Notes: a model not told the origin generated them from the letters alone. A stretch of 64,000 nt of DNA from Cupriavidus pauculus (GCF_002858765.1 NZ_PJRP01000008.1:1-64000), one strand, 5' to 3'; shown: positions 25,494-35,059, numbered from the stretch's first letter. Program-made: numbers and translations.

Positions 25494-26453
25494 ATGAAGA
25501 ATGCCACGCTGCGCCAGCTGAAAGTCTTTGAAACGGTGGCCCGCCATCTGAGCTTTTCGCGCGCGGCGGAGGAGCTGCATCTCACGCAACCTGCTGTTTC
25601 CACACAGGTTCGGCAGCTGGAGCACCATGTCGGCCTGCCCCTTTTCGAGCAGCTCGGCAAGCGCATCTACCTGACACCGGCCGGCACGGAAATGCTCCAC
25701 TACAGCCGCAGCATCATTCAGCAGTTCCGTGAGGCGGAAGCCGCAATGGGGCAGCTTAAGGGTATATCCGGGGGCCGCCTGAACGTCGCCGTGATCAGTG
25801 CGGGCGACTATTTCTTTCCGCGTCTCCTGGCCGAATTCATGAACCGGCATGATTCGGTGACCTTGAATCTTGCAGTGCACAACCGCGAGGAGCTGCTGCA
25901 CCAGCTGGCAGGCAACCTGACCGACCTGGCTGTCATGGTACGCCCCCCCGAGGGCATGGACACCATTGCCGAATCGTTTGCCCCGCACCCCTATGTGATC
26001 GTGGCCGCGCCCAATCATCCGCTCGTGGGCCAGCGCAATATCCCGTTGGCGGGCCTGGCCGAAGAAGCGTTCGTCTCGCGCGAGAAGGGCTCGGACACCT
26101 GGAACTCCATGCAGGAAGGTTTTGCCGGCCGGCTCTCGAACCTGCGCATCGCGATGGAGATCAAGAGCACCGAGACCATCAAGCAGGCCGTGATTGCCAA
26201 CATGGGCATCGCGTTCCTGTCGGCCCACACCGTGGGCCTGGAACTCCAGACCGGCAAGCTGGCCGTCCTAGATATCGAGGGGTTCCCGGTGATGCTGAAC
26301 TGGTATGTCGTCCATCGCAAGAACAAGCGCCTGCCGCCCGTGGCGCTGGCATTCAAGCAGTTCCTGATGGAGGAAGGTCACACGCTGATCCAGCAGATCA
26401 CCGGCGTGGAAGGCCTGATCCGGCCGCATCCTGGCCAGTCATCCCATATATAA
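25494..26453 (+). CDS. LysR-family regulator, CbbR-like
   Basis: A 319-residue LysR protein. The DNA-binding domain reads LRQLKVFETVARHLSFSRAA followed by HLTQPAVSTQVRQLEHHVG, very close to CbbR regulators of CO2-fixation operons. The sensor domain includes VMVRPPEGMDTIAESFAPHP. No Calvin-cycle genes are in the window, so its targets here are more likely the divergent oxlT2 and perhaps the small gene at 26567. The annotation as CbbR proper is not secure. Confidence 0.88.
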   Translation: MKNATLRQLKVFETVARHLSFSRAAEELHLTQPAVSTQVRQLEHHVGLPLFEQLGKRIYLTPAGTEMLHYSRSIIQQFREAEAAMGQLKGISGGRLNVAVISAGDYFFPRLLAEFMNRHDSVTLNLAVHNREELLHQLAGNLTDLAVMVRPPEGMDTIAESFAPHPYVIVAAPNHPLVGQRNIPLAGLAEEAFVSREKGSDTWNSMQEGFAGRLSNLRIAMEIKSTETIKQAVIANMGIAFLSAHTVGLELQTGKLAVLDIEGFPVMLNWYVVHRKNKRLPPVALAFKQFLMEEGHTLIQQITGVEGLIRPHPGQSSHI

Positions 26454-26472
26454 GCAATAACTTATGGTTTTG

Positions 26473-26492
26473 CGATAAAACTTTAATTATCG
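26473..26492. promoter_or_regulatory. Dyad symmetry upstream of the 105-residue gene
   Basis: CGATAA (26473-26478) and TTATCG (26487-26492) form an inverted repeat with an 8-base AT-rich spacer, in the gap between the LysR gene and the next gene. It resembles a LysR-type binding site. Confidence 0.45.
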
Positions 26493-26566
26493 TAAATCGT
26501 TCTTCCTGCCTAAGCTTCGGACATCACACGCTGCGGTACAGACGTGTGCAACCACAGGAGACGATC

Positions 26567-26884
26567 ATGAACCACCTCCAATCCGACGCGCCCGCCACCG
26601 TTGCAATGTCGACGGCCGTCAGCGAGATGCGCCACGTTGATCGTGAGATCCAGCTGGCCGCCTACAACGCTGCATTCACCGAACTGGGCCTGCGCTTCCG
26701 CTGGGACGCACCGATGTTCGACTGGCTGTGCGGCATCGACTGCGAGAAGACGCGCGTCACGCGCTATATCGAGCAGTACCATGCCCACCTGCTGAACGCG
26801 TACGACGCGCCGTTCCTGAGCCAGCTGATCTTCGACAAGAAGAACGAATACCTGCGCGGCATGGCCGGCGCCGGCGCGAACTAA
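26567..26884 (+). CDS. Conserved-looking hypothetical protein, 105 residues
   Basis: Function not recognised. The start at 26567 follows CAGGAG with a 7-base spacer. The protein is acidic N-terminally and largely helical: VSEMRHVDREIQLAAYNAAFTEL, then FDWLCGIDCEKTRV, YIEQYHAHLLNAYD and FDKKNEYLRGM. There is no signal peptide or membrane helix. Two cysteines lie close together (CGIDC). A strong terminator follows at once, so it is a single-gene transcript or the end of the LysR transcript. Its place between the oxalate transporter and the CoA-ligase operon suggests a role in oxalate metabolism or its control. Confidence 0.75.
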   Translation: MNHLQSDAPATVAMSTAVSEMRHVDREIQLAAYNAAFTELGLRFRWDAPMFDWLCGIDCEKTRVTRYIEQYHAHLLNAYDAPFLSQLIFDKKNEYLRGMAGAGAN

Positions 26885-26908
26885 GTTCCGCGGCGCTGCC
26901 AGAGCGAC

Positions 26909-26940
26909 AAGGGCCCCGTCATGGGGCCCTTCGCTTTTCT
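26909..26940 (+). terminator. Rho-independent terminator
   Basis: AAGGGCCCC and GGGGCCCTT form a 9-bp stem with a 5-base loop, followed by CGCTTTTCT on the plus strand, directly after the 105-residue gene. Confidence 0.88.
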
Positions 26941-27098
26941 ACTATCTCTACGGTTGCTTCCGCGCATGGTAGGGGCGCGGGGGAAAACTCGGCAGCGCAA
27001 ATTGCGGCTTGTCTCAAATTGAGCCGCCCGCCCTCTCCCTCGCTCCTCTCCCGCATACGGGAGAGGGGAGAAAACCAGCAGGAGGGGTGGATACTCCG

Positions 27099-29228
27099 TC
27101 AGATCTTTCCGGCCCCGCGGGCCCACTTGTACTTGGCCCCCAGCACTGCCACCGGGATTTCCGTCGAGTACGCGTAGGCCGGTACGCCGTGCTCGTACAG
27201 GTATTCGGCAGCTTCCTCCACCTGCACGTCGCCGGCTAGCGACGCCACGATCGGCTTCTCGATGCCCAGCGCCTTCATTTCCTCCTTGACCTCGACCACG
27301 AGTTTGGCGAATACCATCGGCGGCGTGATGATCGTGTGCCAGTAGCCCAGGATGATGGCGTGGATGCGCGGGTCTTCCAGGCCCAGCTTGATCGTGTTCT
27401 TGTAGGTGGACGGCGGCTCGCCACCGGTGATGTCCACCGGGTTGCCGGCCGCACCGAACGGCGGGATGAACTTGCGGAACGCGGCGTCCAGGTCATCGGG
27501 CATGGACATCAGCGACAGGCCGTTGTCCACGCAGGCATCGGACAGCAGCACGCCTGAACCGCCGGCGCCGGTGATGATCACCACGTTCTCGCCCTGCGGC
27601 GTCGGCAGCTTGGGGATGCCCCGCGCGAACTCCAGCAGGTCGCGCAGCGAGCGGGCGCGGATCACGCCGGCCTGCTTGAACACGTCCTCGTAGATCTTGT
27701 CGTTGCCGGCCAGCGCGCCCGTGTGCGAACTGGCAGCGCGGGCGCCCATGCTGGTCCGGCCCGCCTTGAGCACCACCACCGGCTTCTTTTTCGATACGCG
27801 GCTGGCCGCTTCGGCAAACGCACGGCCATCCTTCAGGTCTTCGCAGTGCTGGGCGATGATCTCGGTGTTGTCGTCCTGCTCGAAGAACGTCAGCAGATCG
27901 TCTTCGTCGATATCCGACTTGTTGCCCAGGCCCACGATAGCCGACACGCCCATCTTGGCCGACCGCGAGAAGCCGATGATGGCCATGCCGATGCCACCTG
28001 ACTGCGACGACAGCGCCGCCTTGCCCTTCACGTCGTACGGCGTGCAGAACGTGGCGCAAAGGTTCTTCGGCGTGTAGTAGAAACCGTAGATATTCGGTCC
28101 CATCAGGCGGATGTCGTGCTTGCGCGCGATGGCCACGATCTCTTCCTGGCCTTCAACGTTGCCGGTCTCGGCAAAGCCTGACGGAATCAGCACGGCGCCC
28201 GGAATGCCCTTCTTGCCCACCTCTTCCAGCGCCTGCGCCACAAACTTGGCGGGAATCGCGAACACGGCCACGTCGACGTCGCCCGGCACATCGAGCACGC
28301 TCTTGTAGGCCGTCATGCCCATGATCTCTTCGGCCTTGGGATGGATCGGATAGATCTTGCCCTGGTAGCCGCCGTTGATCAGGTTTTTCATCACCGAATT
28401 GCCAATTTTCCCGTCTTCGGCCGACGCACCGATCACGGCCACGGTATCGGGCTTCATGATGCGGTTCATCTGGCGGACGATGTCTTCCTGGCTCGGGCGA
28501 TATTTCTGCGGCTGCGGCGAGTGGTCGACCACGATGCGCACGTCGGCGGCAATCGCGCCGGTCGCGCTGGCGAACACTGGGTTCAGGTCGAGTTCGGAGA
28601 TTTCCGGAAAGTCACTGACCAGTTCCGACACGCGCTGGATCATGGTCGCCAGCGCCTCGCGATTGGCCGGCGCGGCGCCGCGCACGCCCTTGAGCACTTC
28701 GGCGGCGGCGATGCCATCGAGCATCGACAACCCGTCATCGTACGAAGCCGGCGCCATGCGGAACGTGATGTCCTTGAGCACTTCCACCAGCACGCCGCCC
28801 AGGCCGAACGCCACCAGCTTGCCGAACGACGGATCGGTCACGGCCCCGATGATCACTTCCTGGCCACCGGTAATCATCTGCTGCACCTGCACGCCGACGA
28901 TATTGGCGTCGGCCTTGTACTGCTTCGCGTTCTCGAGGATCTTCAGGTAGCCCTGCTCCACCTCGGCCGCCGATTTCAGGCCCACCAGCACGCCACCGGC
29001 CTCGGTCTTGTGCAGGATGTCGGGCGAGACGATCTTGAGCACCACCGGAAATCCCATCTTGCTGGCCAGCTCGACGGCGCCCGTCGGCGATTTCGCCACG
29101 CCCTCGCCCGGCACCGAAATGCCGTAGGCATCGCAAACCAGCTTGCCCTCGGGGGCGGTCAGTGCATCGCGGCCTTCTTCCTTGACGGTCGCGAGGATCT
29201 TGCGCACCGCATCCTTGTCATGTGCCAT
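27099..29228 (-). CDS. ADP-forming acyl-CoA ligase (acetate--CoA ligase family, single-chain)
   Basis: A 709-residue fusion of the NDP-forming acyl-CoA synthetase type. The ATP-grasp (beta) domain comes first (about residues 1-225: GFPVVLKIVSPDILHKTEAGGV). Next come the CoA-binding domain (about 250-380: DTVAVIGASAEDGKIGNS) and the ligase domain with the phosphohistidine loop region SSHTGALAG. It would interconvert an acyl-CoA, ADP and phosphate with acid, CoA and ATP. It lies 132 bases downstream of an frc-like gene under a GntR-type site, so it may make oxalyl-, formyl- or another CoA donor for oxalate activation. The ATG at 29228 follows GGAGACCTGAC. Confidence 0.88.
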   Translation of the reverse strand: MAHDKDAVRKILATVKEEGRDALTAPEGKLVCDAYGISVPGEGVAKSPTGAVELASKMGFPVVLKIVSPDILHKTEAGGVLVGLKSAAEVEQGYLKILENAKQYKADANIVGVQVQQMITGGQEVIIGAVTDPSFGKLVAFGLGGVLVEVLKDITFRMAPASYDDGLSMLDGIAAAEVLKGVRGAAPANREALATMIQRVSELVSDFPEISELDLNPVFASATGAIAADVRIVVDHSPQPQKYRPSQEDIVRQMNRIMKPDTVAVIGASAEDGKIGNSVMKNLINGGYQGKIYPIHPKAEEIMGMTAYKSVLDVPGDVDVAVFAIPAKFVAQALEEVGKKGIPGAVLIPSGFAETGNVEGQEEIVAIARKHDIRLMGPNIYGFYYTPKNLCATFCTPYDVKGKAALSSQSGGIGMAIIGFSRSAKMGVSAIVGLGNKSDIDEDDLLTFFEQDDNTEIIAQHCEDLKDGRAFAEAASRVSKKKPVVVLKAGRTSMGARAASSHTGALAGNDKIYEDVFKQAGVIRARSLRDLLEFARGIPKLPTPQGENVVIITGAGGSGVLLSDACVDNGLSLMSMPDDLDAAFRKFIPPFGAAGNPVDITGGEPPSTYKNTIKLGLEDPRIHAIILGYWHTIITPPMVFAKLVVEVKEEMKALGIEKPIVASLAGDVQVEEAAEYLYEHGVPAYAYSTEIPVAVLGAKYKWARGAGKI

Positions 29229-29360
29229 GTCAGGTCTCCATCTGTTCTGGCGGGATGACCGCCAATATTTAGACGTGCAAAGGGGCAGCCGCCCCGCATC
29301 GGTTGACGTGGGCGGCATGCGGACTGCTCTGGAGAAATCGTCAGGGATGCGGCGCGGGCG

Positions 29361-30593
29361 CTAGACGGCTCCGGCCGCCTTCAATGCGGCAATCTGTGCC
29401 GGCGAACGGCCCAGCCATTCGAGCACTTCATCGGTATGCTCGCCCAGCAGCGGCGAGCGCTCGACTTCCACCGGCGAATCGGACAGCGTGATCGGGCAGC
29501 CAAGCTGCACGTACTTGCCGCGCTGCGGGTGATCCAGTTCCACGAGGTAGCCGCGGTCGTACAGCGAGCCGTCCTCGATCAGGTCCTTCATCGACAGGAT
29601 CGGGCCACACGGCACGTCCACCTCGTTCAGGGCCGCCATGACCTCGAACTTGGTCCGCGTCCGGGTCCACTTCTCGACGACACCGAAGCACTCGCCCAGG
29701 ATCTTCAGGCGGCCTTCCGGTGTAGCGAAGTTCGGATGCGTGATCAGGTCCTCGCGGCCGCTCAGGCGCATCAGCGGCTCCCAGCCCTGCGGCTGGATGA
29801 TGACGTACACGTAATCGTTGGCCCCGCCTGGCGCGCAGCGCAGCGCGGCGCCCGGCTGGCCGCCGCCCGACGCGTTGCCGGCCCGTGGCACGAAATCGCC
29901 GAATTCCTGGCTCGGGTATTCCTTGAGCGGCCCGGCCGCCAGGCGCTGCTGGTCGCGCAGCTTCACGCGGCACAGGTTCAGGACCGCATCCTGCATGGCC
30001 ACTTCCACGCGCTGGCCACGGCCCGACTTCTCGCGATGCAGCAGTGCGGCCAGGATACCCACCACGCAATGCACGCCGGTGCCCGAGTCGCCGATCTGCG
30101 CGCCGGTCACAGTGGGCACGCCGTCGGCGTCGCCGGTGGTGCTGGCCGATCCGCCCATGCACTGGGCCACGTTCTCGTACGCCTTGCAGTCGGCGTACGG
30201 GCCGGGGCCGAAACCCTTGATCGACGCATAGATCAGGCGCGGATTCAGCGTCTGCAGGCGGTCCCAGTCGAAGCCGGCGCGATCCAGCACGCCCGGCCCG
30301 AAGTTCTCGACCAGCACGTCGCAGCGCTGCACCAACTCTTCCAGCAAGGCCTTGCCCTCGGGCGTCTTCATATTGAGGGTCACGCTGCGCTTGTTCGAGT
30401 TCAGCATCGTGAAGTACAGGCTGTCGGCGTTTGGCACATCCCGCAGCTGGCTGCGCGTGATGTCGCCGCGACCGGGCAGCTCGACCTTGATCACGTCAGC
30501 GCCCAGCCAGGCCATCAGCTGGGTGGCCGAAGGGCCGGCCTGCACATGCGTCATGTCCAGGATGCGGACCCCTTCCAGAGCCTTGTTGTTCAT
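29361..30593 (-). CDS. CaiB/BaiF CoA-transferase, formyl-CoA:oxalate transferase-like (paralog 1)
   Basis: A 410-residue class III CoA-transferase. It begins [20 protein letters not shown] and has the catalytic aspartate in AQIGDSGTG, the block equivalent to Asp169 of Oxalobacter Frc. A glycine loop appears as NASGGGQPG. It is nearly a twin of the protein at 38024-39271 and more distant from the canonical frc at 33761-35011. It may use a different donor or acid. The start follows CAAGGAG. GntR site C lies about 113 bases upstream. The ADP-forming ligase gene follows in the same direction. Confidence 0.88.
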   Translation of the reverse strand: MNNKALEGVRILDMTHVQAGPSATQLMAWLGADVIKVELPGRGDITRSQLRDVPNADSLYFTMLNSNKRSVTLNMKTPEGKALLEELVQRCDVLVENFGPGVLDRAGFDWDRLQTLNPRLIYASIKGFGPGPYADCKAYENVAQCMGGSASTTGDADGVPTVTGAQIGDSGTGVHCVVGILAALLHREKSGRGQRVEVAMQDAVLNLCRVKLRDQQRLAAGPLKEYPSQEFGDFVPRAGNASGGGQPGAALRCAPGGANDYVYVIIQPQGWEPLMRLSGREDLITHPNFATPEGRLKILGECFGVVEKWTRTRTKFEVMAALNEVDVPCGPILSMKDLIEDGSLYDRGYLVELDHPQRGKYVQLGCPITLSDSPVEVERSPLLGEHTDEVLEWLGRSPAQIAALKAAGAV

Positions 30594-30705
30594 GGCGTTG
30601 TCTCCTTGAGGATTCTCGTGAAGGCAATGTCTGGGCGACCGGCCTTGCCTGTTTGACCGGATCGCGTTTCGCGTTCGCGCCGTGAGGGCGTCGATCTTGC
30701 TAAAC

Positions 30706-30735
30706 ACGGTATGTGATATATCACGCTGCAACAAG
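30706..30735 (-). promoter_or_regulatory. Promoter and GntR-type operator of frc paralog 1 (site C)
   Basis: On the minus strand, TTGTTG and TACCGT lie 17 bases apart, and the 18-mer TGATATATCACATACCGT (30706-30723) covers the spacer and -10 box. The 18-mer is identical to that of oxc (36943-36960). Confidence 0.85.
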
Positions 30736-30930
30736 AAAAATGTCGGCAGGTCCACCAACTTTCGGTTCTGCGCCGCACCAAATTCGGGCGCCATATCCGC
30801 GAAAACCCTCGACACAGAAGGCTTTGCGATCAATACCGGTGCATTGATGCCGTGCGCTTGTCAGCCGAAGACCCTCCTTCGATGCCGGCATCAACCGAGG
30901 CATTTTTCGCCACTTTTTCCTTATTTCTGT

Positions 30931-30948
30931 TGATATATTACATACCAT
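30931..30948 (+). promoter_or_regulatory. GntR-type operator of the SucC-like gene (site D)
   Basis: TGATATATTACATACCAT on the plus strand matches the regulon consensus at all but one position. TACCAT would be the -10 element; the -35 is weak. It lies 76 bases upstream of the gene start. Confidence 0.82.
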
Positions 30949-31023
30949 ATTTTAGTCTACGAAAAACGAAAACAGCCGGACACCGCGCTGCGCCCCCGGG
31001 CGCTTCTCATGCGAGGAGACACA

Positions 31024-32235
31024 TTGCACATTCACGAACATCAGGCCAAGGAGTTGCTCAGGCGCTATGACGTGCCCGTACCGCAGGGCTGCGTGGCCTT
31101 TACGCCAGACGAGGCCACCCACGCCGCCCGCAAGCTGGGCGGCACGGTCTGGGTGGTGAAATCGCAGATCCACGCGGGCGGCCGCGGTGTCGGCCGCTTT
31201 GTCGGCGACGGCTCGGGCAAGGGCGGCGTGCGCATTGCGACGTCAATCGACGAGGTGCACGCCCACGCCATGCAGATGCTGGGCAAGACGCTGGTCACCC
31301 GGCAGACCGGCCCGGCCGGCCGGACGGTGCGGCGTCTCTATATCGAGAAAGGCTTCGACATCGCGCGGGAGTTGTACCTGGGCATCCTGATCGACCGCGC
31401 CACGTCGCGCATCACCATCATGGCGTCCACCGAGGGCGGCATCGACATCGAAGAGGTCGCCGCACGCACGCCGGAGAAGATCATGAAGGTAGCGATCGAT
31501 CCGGCCAGCGGCATCCAGCCGTTTCATGCGCGCCGGCTGGCCAGCAGCCTGAGACTCTCGGGCAAGCAGGTGGGCGCGGCCACGCGCTTCATCCTGTCGG
31601 TCTACCGCGCATTTACCGAACTCGACGCGTCGATCGTCGAGATCAATCCGCTGGTGGTCACCGGCAGCGGCGACGTGATGGCGCTAGACGCCAAGTTCAG
31701 CTTCGACGACAACGCCCTCTTCCGCCACCCTGAAATCGAGGCCATGCGCGACGAGAGCGAGGAAGACCCGGCCGAAGCCGAGGCCGCGCGCCATGGGCTG
31801 AGCTACGTGCGGCTGGACGGCAATATCGGCTGCATGGTGAACGGCGCCGGCCTGGCGATGGCCACCATGGACCTCATCAAGCGCCATGGCGCCGCGCCGG
31901 CCAACTTCCTCGACGTGGGCGGCGGCGCCACACAGGAACGCGTGACGACCGCCTTCCGGCTGATCGCGGCCGACCCCAAGGTCGAGGGCATCCTGGTGAA
32001 CATCTTCGGCGGCATCATGCGCTGCGACGTGATTGCCGAAGGCGTGGTGGCCGCCGCGCACGACGTGGACCTGACCGTGCCACTGGTGGTGCGGCTGGAA
32101 GGCACCCACGTCGAACAGGGCAGGCAGATCCTGCGCAATTCGGGCCTGCCGATCCTGTCCGCCAGCCATCTTGGCGATGCGGCCGAGAAAGTGGTGGCCG
32201 CCGTGCGCGCCACGCAAAAAAAAGGAGGCAAGTGA
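31024..32235 (+). CDS. Succinyl-CoA ligase beta-subunit-like protein (SucC/MtkA family)
   Basis: A 403-residue ATP-grasp protein, the nucleotide-binding subunit of a SucCD-type ligase. Typical segments are [19 protein letters not shown] at the N-terminus, [12 protein letters not shown] (ATP-grasp), [19 protein letters not shown] and [14 protein letters not shown]. The TTG at 31024 is preferred to ATG 31009: GAGGAG sits 5 bases before it and family members begin at this residue. Such paralogs include malate-CoA ligase. Here a GntR-type site and the oxalate genes suggest it supplies succinyl-CoA or another CoA donor for oxalate activation. Confidence 0.87.
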   Translation: MHIHEHQAKELLRRYDVPVPQGCVAFTPDEATHAARKLGGTVWVVKSQIHAGGRGVGRFVGDGSGKGGVRIATSIDEVHAHAMQMLGKTLVTRQTGPAGRTVRRLYIEKGFDIARELYLGILIDRATSRITIMASTEGGIDIEEVAARTPEKIMKVAIDPASGIQPFHARRLASSLRLSGKQVGAATRFILSVYRAFTELDASIVEINPLVVTGSGDVMALDAKFSFDDNALFRHPEIEAMRDESEEDPAEAEAARHGLSYVRLDGNIGCMVNGAGLAMATMDLIKRHGAAPANFLDVGGGATQERVTTAFRLIAADPKVEGILVNIFGGIMRCDVIAEGVVAAAHDVDLTVPLVVRLEGTHVEQGRQILRNSGLPILSASHLGDAAEKVVAAVRATQKKGGK

Positions 32236-32236
32236 C

Positions 32237-33109
32237 ATGGCTGTCCTGATCCACCAGCACACGCGCGTGATCTGCCAGGGCTTGACGGGCGCACAAGGTA
32301 CGTTCCACGCCGAGCAGGCGCTGGCCTATGGCACGAAGATGGTCGCGGGCGTCACCCCCGGCAAGGGTGGCGAACTGCACCTGGGGCTGCCGGTCTTCGA
32401 CACCGTGGCCGCCGCGGCCCATGCCACCGGCGCCGATGCATCGGTCATCTACGTGCCGCCGCCGTTTGCCGCCGATGCGATCCTGGAAGCCGTCGACGCC
32501 GGCATTGCGCTGATCGTCTGCATTACCGAAGGCATTCCCGTGATGGACATGGTGCGGGTCAAGCGTGCCCTGTCAGGGTCCGGCAGCCGGCTGATCGGGC
32601 CGAACAGCCCTGGCCTGATCACGCCGGGGCAGTGCAAGATCGGCATCATGCCGGGGCACATCCATACGCCGGGCAAGATCGGCGTGGTGTCGCGTTCGGG
32701 CACCCTCACCTACGAGGCCGTGGCGCAGACCACGGCGGCCGGGCTGGGGCAATCGACCTGCATCGGCATTGGTGGCGATCCGGTGAACGGCACCGACTTC
32801 ATCGACTGCCTGGAGATGTTCCTGGCCGACGACCAGACCGAAGGCATCATCATGATCGGAGAAATCGGCGGTTCGGCGGAGGAAGATGCGGCGCGGTTCC
32901 TGCGCGATGCGCGCACGCGCAAACCCGTGGTGAGCTTTATCGCCGGCACCACGGCGCCGCCAGGACGCCGCATGGGCCATGCCGGCGCCATCATCTCGGG
33001 CGGCACGGGCACGGCCGAGGCAAAGATCGACGCCATGCGCGAGGCCGGCATCCACGTGGCCGCATCGCCAGCGGAACTGGGTACGACCATGGCAGCAGCC
33101 CTGCGATAG
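32237..33109 (+). CDS. Succinyl-CoA ligase alpha-subunit-like protein (SucD/MtkB family)
   Basis: A 290-residue CoA-binding subunit. It shows [20 protein letters not shown] (CoA-binding), [24 protein letters not shown] and the phosphohistidine loop [17 protein letters not shown]. It pairs with the preceding subunit. The ATG at 32237 lies 1 base after the beta-subunit stop, with AAAGGAGG 8-9 bases upstream. Length matches SucD. The substrate cannot be fixed from sequence: succinate, malate or another dicarboxylate. Confidence 0.9.
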   Translation: MAVLIHQHTRVICQGLTGAQGTFHAEQALAYGTKMVAGVTPGKGGELHLGLPVFDTVAAAAHATGADASVIYVPPPFAADAILEAVDAGIALIVCITEGIPVMDMVRVKRALSGSGSRLIGPNSPGLITPGQCKIGIMPGHIHTPGKIGVVSRSGTLTYEAVAQTTAAGLGQSTCIGIGGDPVNGTDFIDCLEMFLADDQTEGIIMIGEIGGSAEEDAARFLRDARTRKPVVSFIAGTTAPPGRRMGHAGAIISGGTGTAEAKIDAMREAGIHVAASPAELGTTMAAALR

Positions 33110-33124
33110 CGATGCAAAAACAAA

Positions 33125-33146
33125 CGGGGCGCAACGATGCGCCCCG
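33125..33146 (-). terminator. Rho-independent terminator between convergent sucD-like and PAS genes
   Basis: CGGGGCGCA and TGCGCCCCG form a perfect 9-bp stem with a 4-base loop. On the minus strand it is followed by TTTGTTTTTG, so it fits best as the end of the PAS-gene transcript. Confidence 0.8.
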
Positions 33147-33166
33147 ATATCGGTGAGTCAGCCGGC

Positions 33167-33604
33167 TCAGGCCGCAGCGCTGGCCTGGGCTTCCAGTTCC
33201 GTGATGCGCTTGCGCAGCGCCCGCTCTTCCTGAAAGCGCACGGTCTCGTCGCGGATCACCGCCACGATGCCGGTGACTTCGCCGCCGTCGCCATGCAGGA
33301 GCGCAACGGTGAAGGCGATCGACATCGCATCGCCCCTCTTGTTGATCGCCGGAACCTTCAGCAGGTCATGACCGTAGCGGGTCTTGCCCGTTGTCATGGT
33401 CTTGTCGTAGCCCTCCCAATGGCGCGCACGCAGGCGCTCGGGAATGATCAGGTCCAGCGACTTGCCCAGGGCTTCTTCCTGGGTAAAGCCGAACATGTAT
33501 TCCGCCGCAGGGTTCCACAACGTGATGGCGCCGTCAGCGCCGGAGATGATGACGGCGTCGCCGATGGCCGACACCAATTGTTCGTAGTCGATTGCAGTCT
33601 GCAT
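33167..33604 (-). CDS. Stand-alone PAS-domain protein
   Basis: A 145-residue protein made of one PAS domain (residues 3-125: YEQLVSAIGDAVIISGADGA, NPAAEYMFGFTQEEALGK, then VTGIVAVIRDET) and a short C-terminal coiled coil (RALRKRITELEAQ). It has no output domain, so it must act on a partner. A histidine in RLRARHWEGYDK aligns with the position that binds heme in FixL, but the same His also occurs in PAS domains without heme. The ATG at 33604 is chosen because CAGGA lies 6 bases before it. It is downstream of the oxc-frc operon and on the same strand. Confidence 0.82.
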   Translation of the reverse strand: MQTAIDYEQLVSAIGDAVIISGADGAITLWNPAAEYMFGFTQEEALGKSLDLIIPERLRARHWEGYDKTMTTGKTRYGHDLLKVPAINKRGDAMSIAFTVALLHGDGGEVTGIVAVIRDETVRFQEERALRKRITELEAQASAAA

Positions 33605-33718
33605 GATCATTCCTGAGGAATGTTGGGGTGGCCCGGTTTGCCGCCCCGGGTCCGGGCTGCCGTTGCGATACGGTCGGCCATGCCGGTTGCTCCGGCCGGC
33701 GTCCAGGCAAGGAAACAC

Positions 33719-33751
33719 CGGGGCGCGTGGACGCTCGGTCCGCGCGCCCCG
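33719..33751 (-). terminator. Possible terminator of the oxc-frc operon
   Basis: CGGGGCGCG (33719-33727) pairs with CGCGCCCCG (33743-33751) just beyond the frc stop. On the minus strand it is followed by GTGTTTCCTT, a weak T-run. Confidence 0.55.
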
Positions 33752-33760
33752 ATGCTTCGC

Positions 33761-35011
33761 TCAGATCACCTGCGCTTCACGCAGGCTGGCGATTTCCTCG
33801 GCGCCGTAGCCAAGACCGGCCAGCACTTCCTCGCTGTGCTCGCCCAGCAGCGGCGAGCCCGTGATTTCCGGCTTCATGTCCGAGAACTTGATCGGGCTGC
33901 CCACGGTCAAGTACGTGCCACGTTCCTTGTGCGGGACTTCCACGATCGAGCCGCTCTTGCGCAGCGATTCATCCGCCGCGATTTCCTTCATGGACAGCAC
34001 CGGCGAGCACGGAATGTCGAACTTGCGCAGGATGTCGACCGCTTCGTACTTGGTCTTGTCGGCAAGCCAGGCTTCGATGGTCTGGAAGATGTCGAAGATG
34101 TGCGGCTGACGGGCCTTGGGCGTGTTGTAGTTCGGATCGGTGATCCACTCTTCCTTGCCCAGCGCCTTGCAGATCGGCTCCCAGGCGTGGCCCTGGATGG
34201 TGAAGTAGATATAGGCGTTGGGATCGGTCTCCCAGCCCTTGCACTTCAGCACCCAACCCGGCTGGCCGCCACCGCCGGCGTTGCCGCCGCGCGGCACCAC
34301 GTCGCTGAACGTGCCGTGCGGGTACTGGGGATACTCTTCCAGATAGCCCAGGGTGTCCAGGCGCTGCTGGTCGCGCAGCTTCACGCGGCACAGGTTCAGC
34401 ACGGCGTCCTGCATCGACACCGCAACCTTCTGGCCCTTGCCGGTCTGCTGGCGGCCGATGATCGCGGTCAGGATGCCGATGGCCAGGTGCATGCCAGTGT
34501 TCGAGTCGCCCAGGGCGGCGGCCGACACAGTCGGCGGGCCGTCCCAGAAACCGGTGGTCGATGCCGCGCCACCGGCGCACTGCGCCACGTTCTCGTAGAC
34601 CTTCAGGTCTTCATAGTGGTGGCCGTCGCTGAAGCCCTTGACCGATGCCACGATCATCATCGGGTTCAGTTCATTGATGCGCGCCCACGAGAAACCCATG
34701 CGGTCCAGTGCGCCCGGGCCGAAGTTCTCGACCAGCACGTCCGATTCACGGATCAGCTGCTCCAGGATCTTCTTGCCTTCCGGCTTCTTGGTGTCCAGCG
34801 TCAGCGAACGCTTGTTGCTGTTCAGCATCGTGAAGTACAGCGCGTCGGTATCGGGCTGGTCGCGCAGCTGCGAGCGGGTGACGTCGCCAGAACCGGGGCG
34901 CTCCACCTTGATGACGTCCGCGCCGAACCATGCGAGAAGTTGCGTGCAGGCGGGGCCGGCCTGGACGTGCGTAAAGTCGATGATCTTGATGCCGTGCAGA
35001 GGTAGGTTCAC
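33761..35011 (-). CDS. frc: Formyl-CoA:oxalate CoA-transferase
   Basis: A 416-residue class III CoA-transferase and the closest of the three to Oxalobacter formigenes Frc. Gln17 in HVQAG and Asp169 in ALGDSNTG fall at the same residue numbers as in that enzyme, and the GGGGQPG glycine loop is present. It makes oxalyl-CoA from oxalate and formyl-CoA. Residue 48 is Gln (TRSQ), where the Oxalobacter enzyme has Trp48. It lies 48 bases downstream of oxc on the same strand, the classical oxc-frc pair, so it depends on the oxc promoter with site E. Confidence 0.94.
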   Translation of the reverse strand: MNLPLHGIKIIDFTHVQAGPACTQLLAWFGADVIKVERPGSGDVTRSQLRDQPDTDALYFTMLNSNKRSLTLDTKKPEGKKILEQLIRESDVLVENFGPGALDRMGFSWARINELNPMMIVASVKGFSDGHHYEDLKVYENVAQCAGGAASTTGFWDGPPTVSAAALGDSNTGMHLAIGILTAIIGRQQTGKGQKVAVSMQDAVLNLCRVKLRDQQRLDTLGYLEEYPQYPHGTFSDVVPRGGNAGGGGQPGWVLKCKGWETDPNAYIYFTIQGHAWEPICKALGKEEWITDPNYNTPKARQPHIFDIFQTIEAWLADKTKYEAVDILRKFDIPCSPVLSMKEIAADESLRKSGSIVEVPHKERGTYLTVGSPIKFSDMKPEITGSPLLGEHSEEVLAGLGYGAEEIASLREAQVI

Positions 35012-35059
35012 GTTCGCTCTCCCGTTGGAATAGAGGGTGAAATTCAGGTGGATGGCTTT

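Larger units (their letters stand above)
30594..31023. other. Divergent regulatory region with two GntR sites
   Basis: A 430-base gap between the leftward frc-like gene and the rightward SucC-like gene. It holds site C (30706-30723) and site D (30931-30948), about 210 bases apart and oriented outward. No gene is supported between them. Confidence 0.7.

Noticed and set aside
25494-26453. CbbR-like gene taken as evidence of a nearby Calvin-cycle operon
   Set aside because: No cbb genes are in the window; the likeness is in the DNA-binding domain shared by many LysR proteins.
27045-27066. Hairpin CCTCTCCCG/CGGGAGAGG near the end of the CoA-ligase operon
   Set aside because: Common GC-rich intergenic palindrome without a T-run; not strong enough to call as a terminator.
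30852-31070. 72-codon plus-strand frame across site D
   Set aside because: Overlaps the regulatory region and the SucC-like ribosome site; no family likeness.
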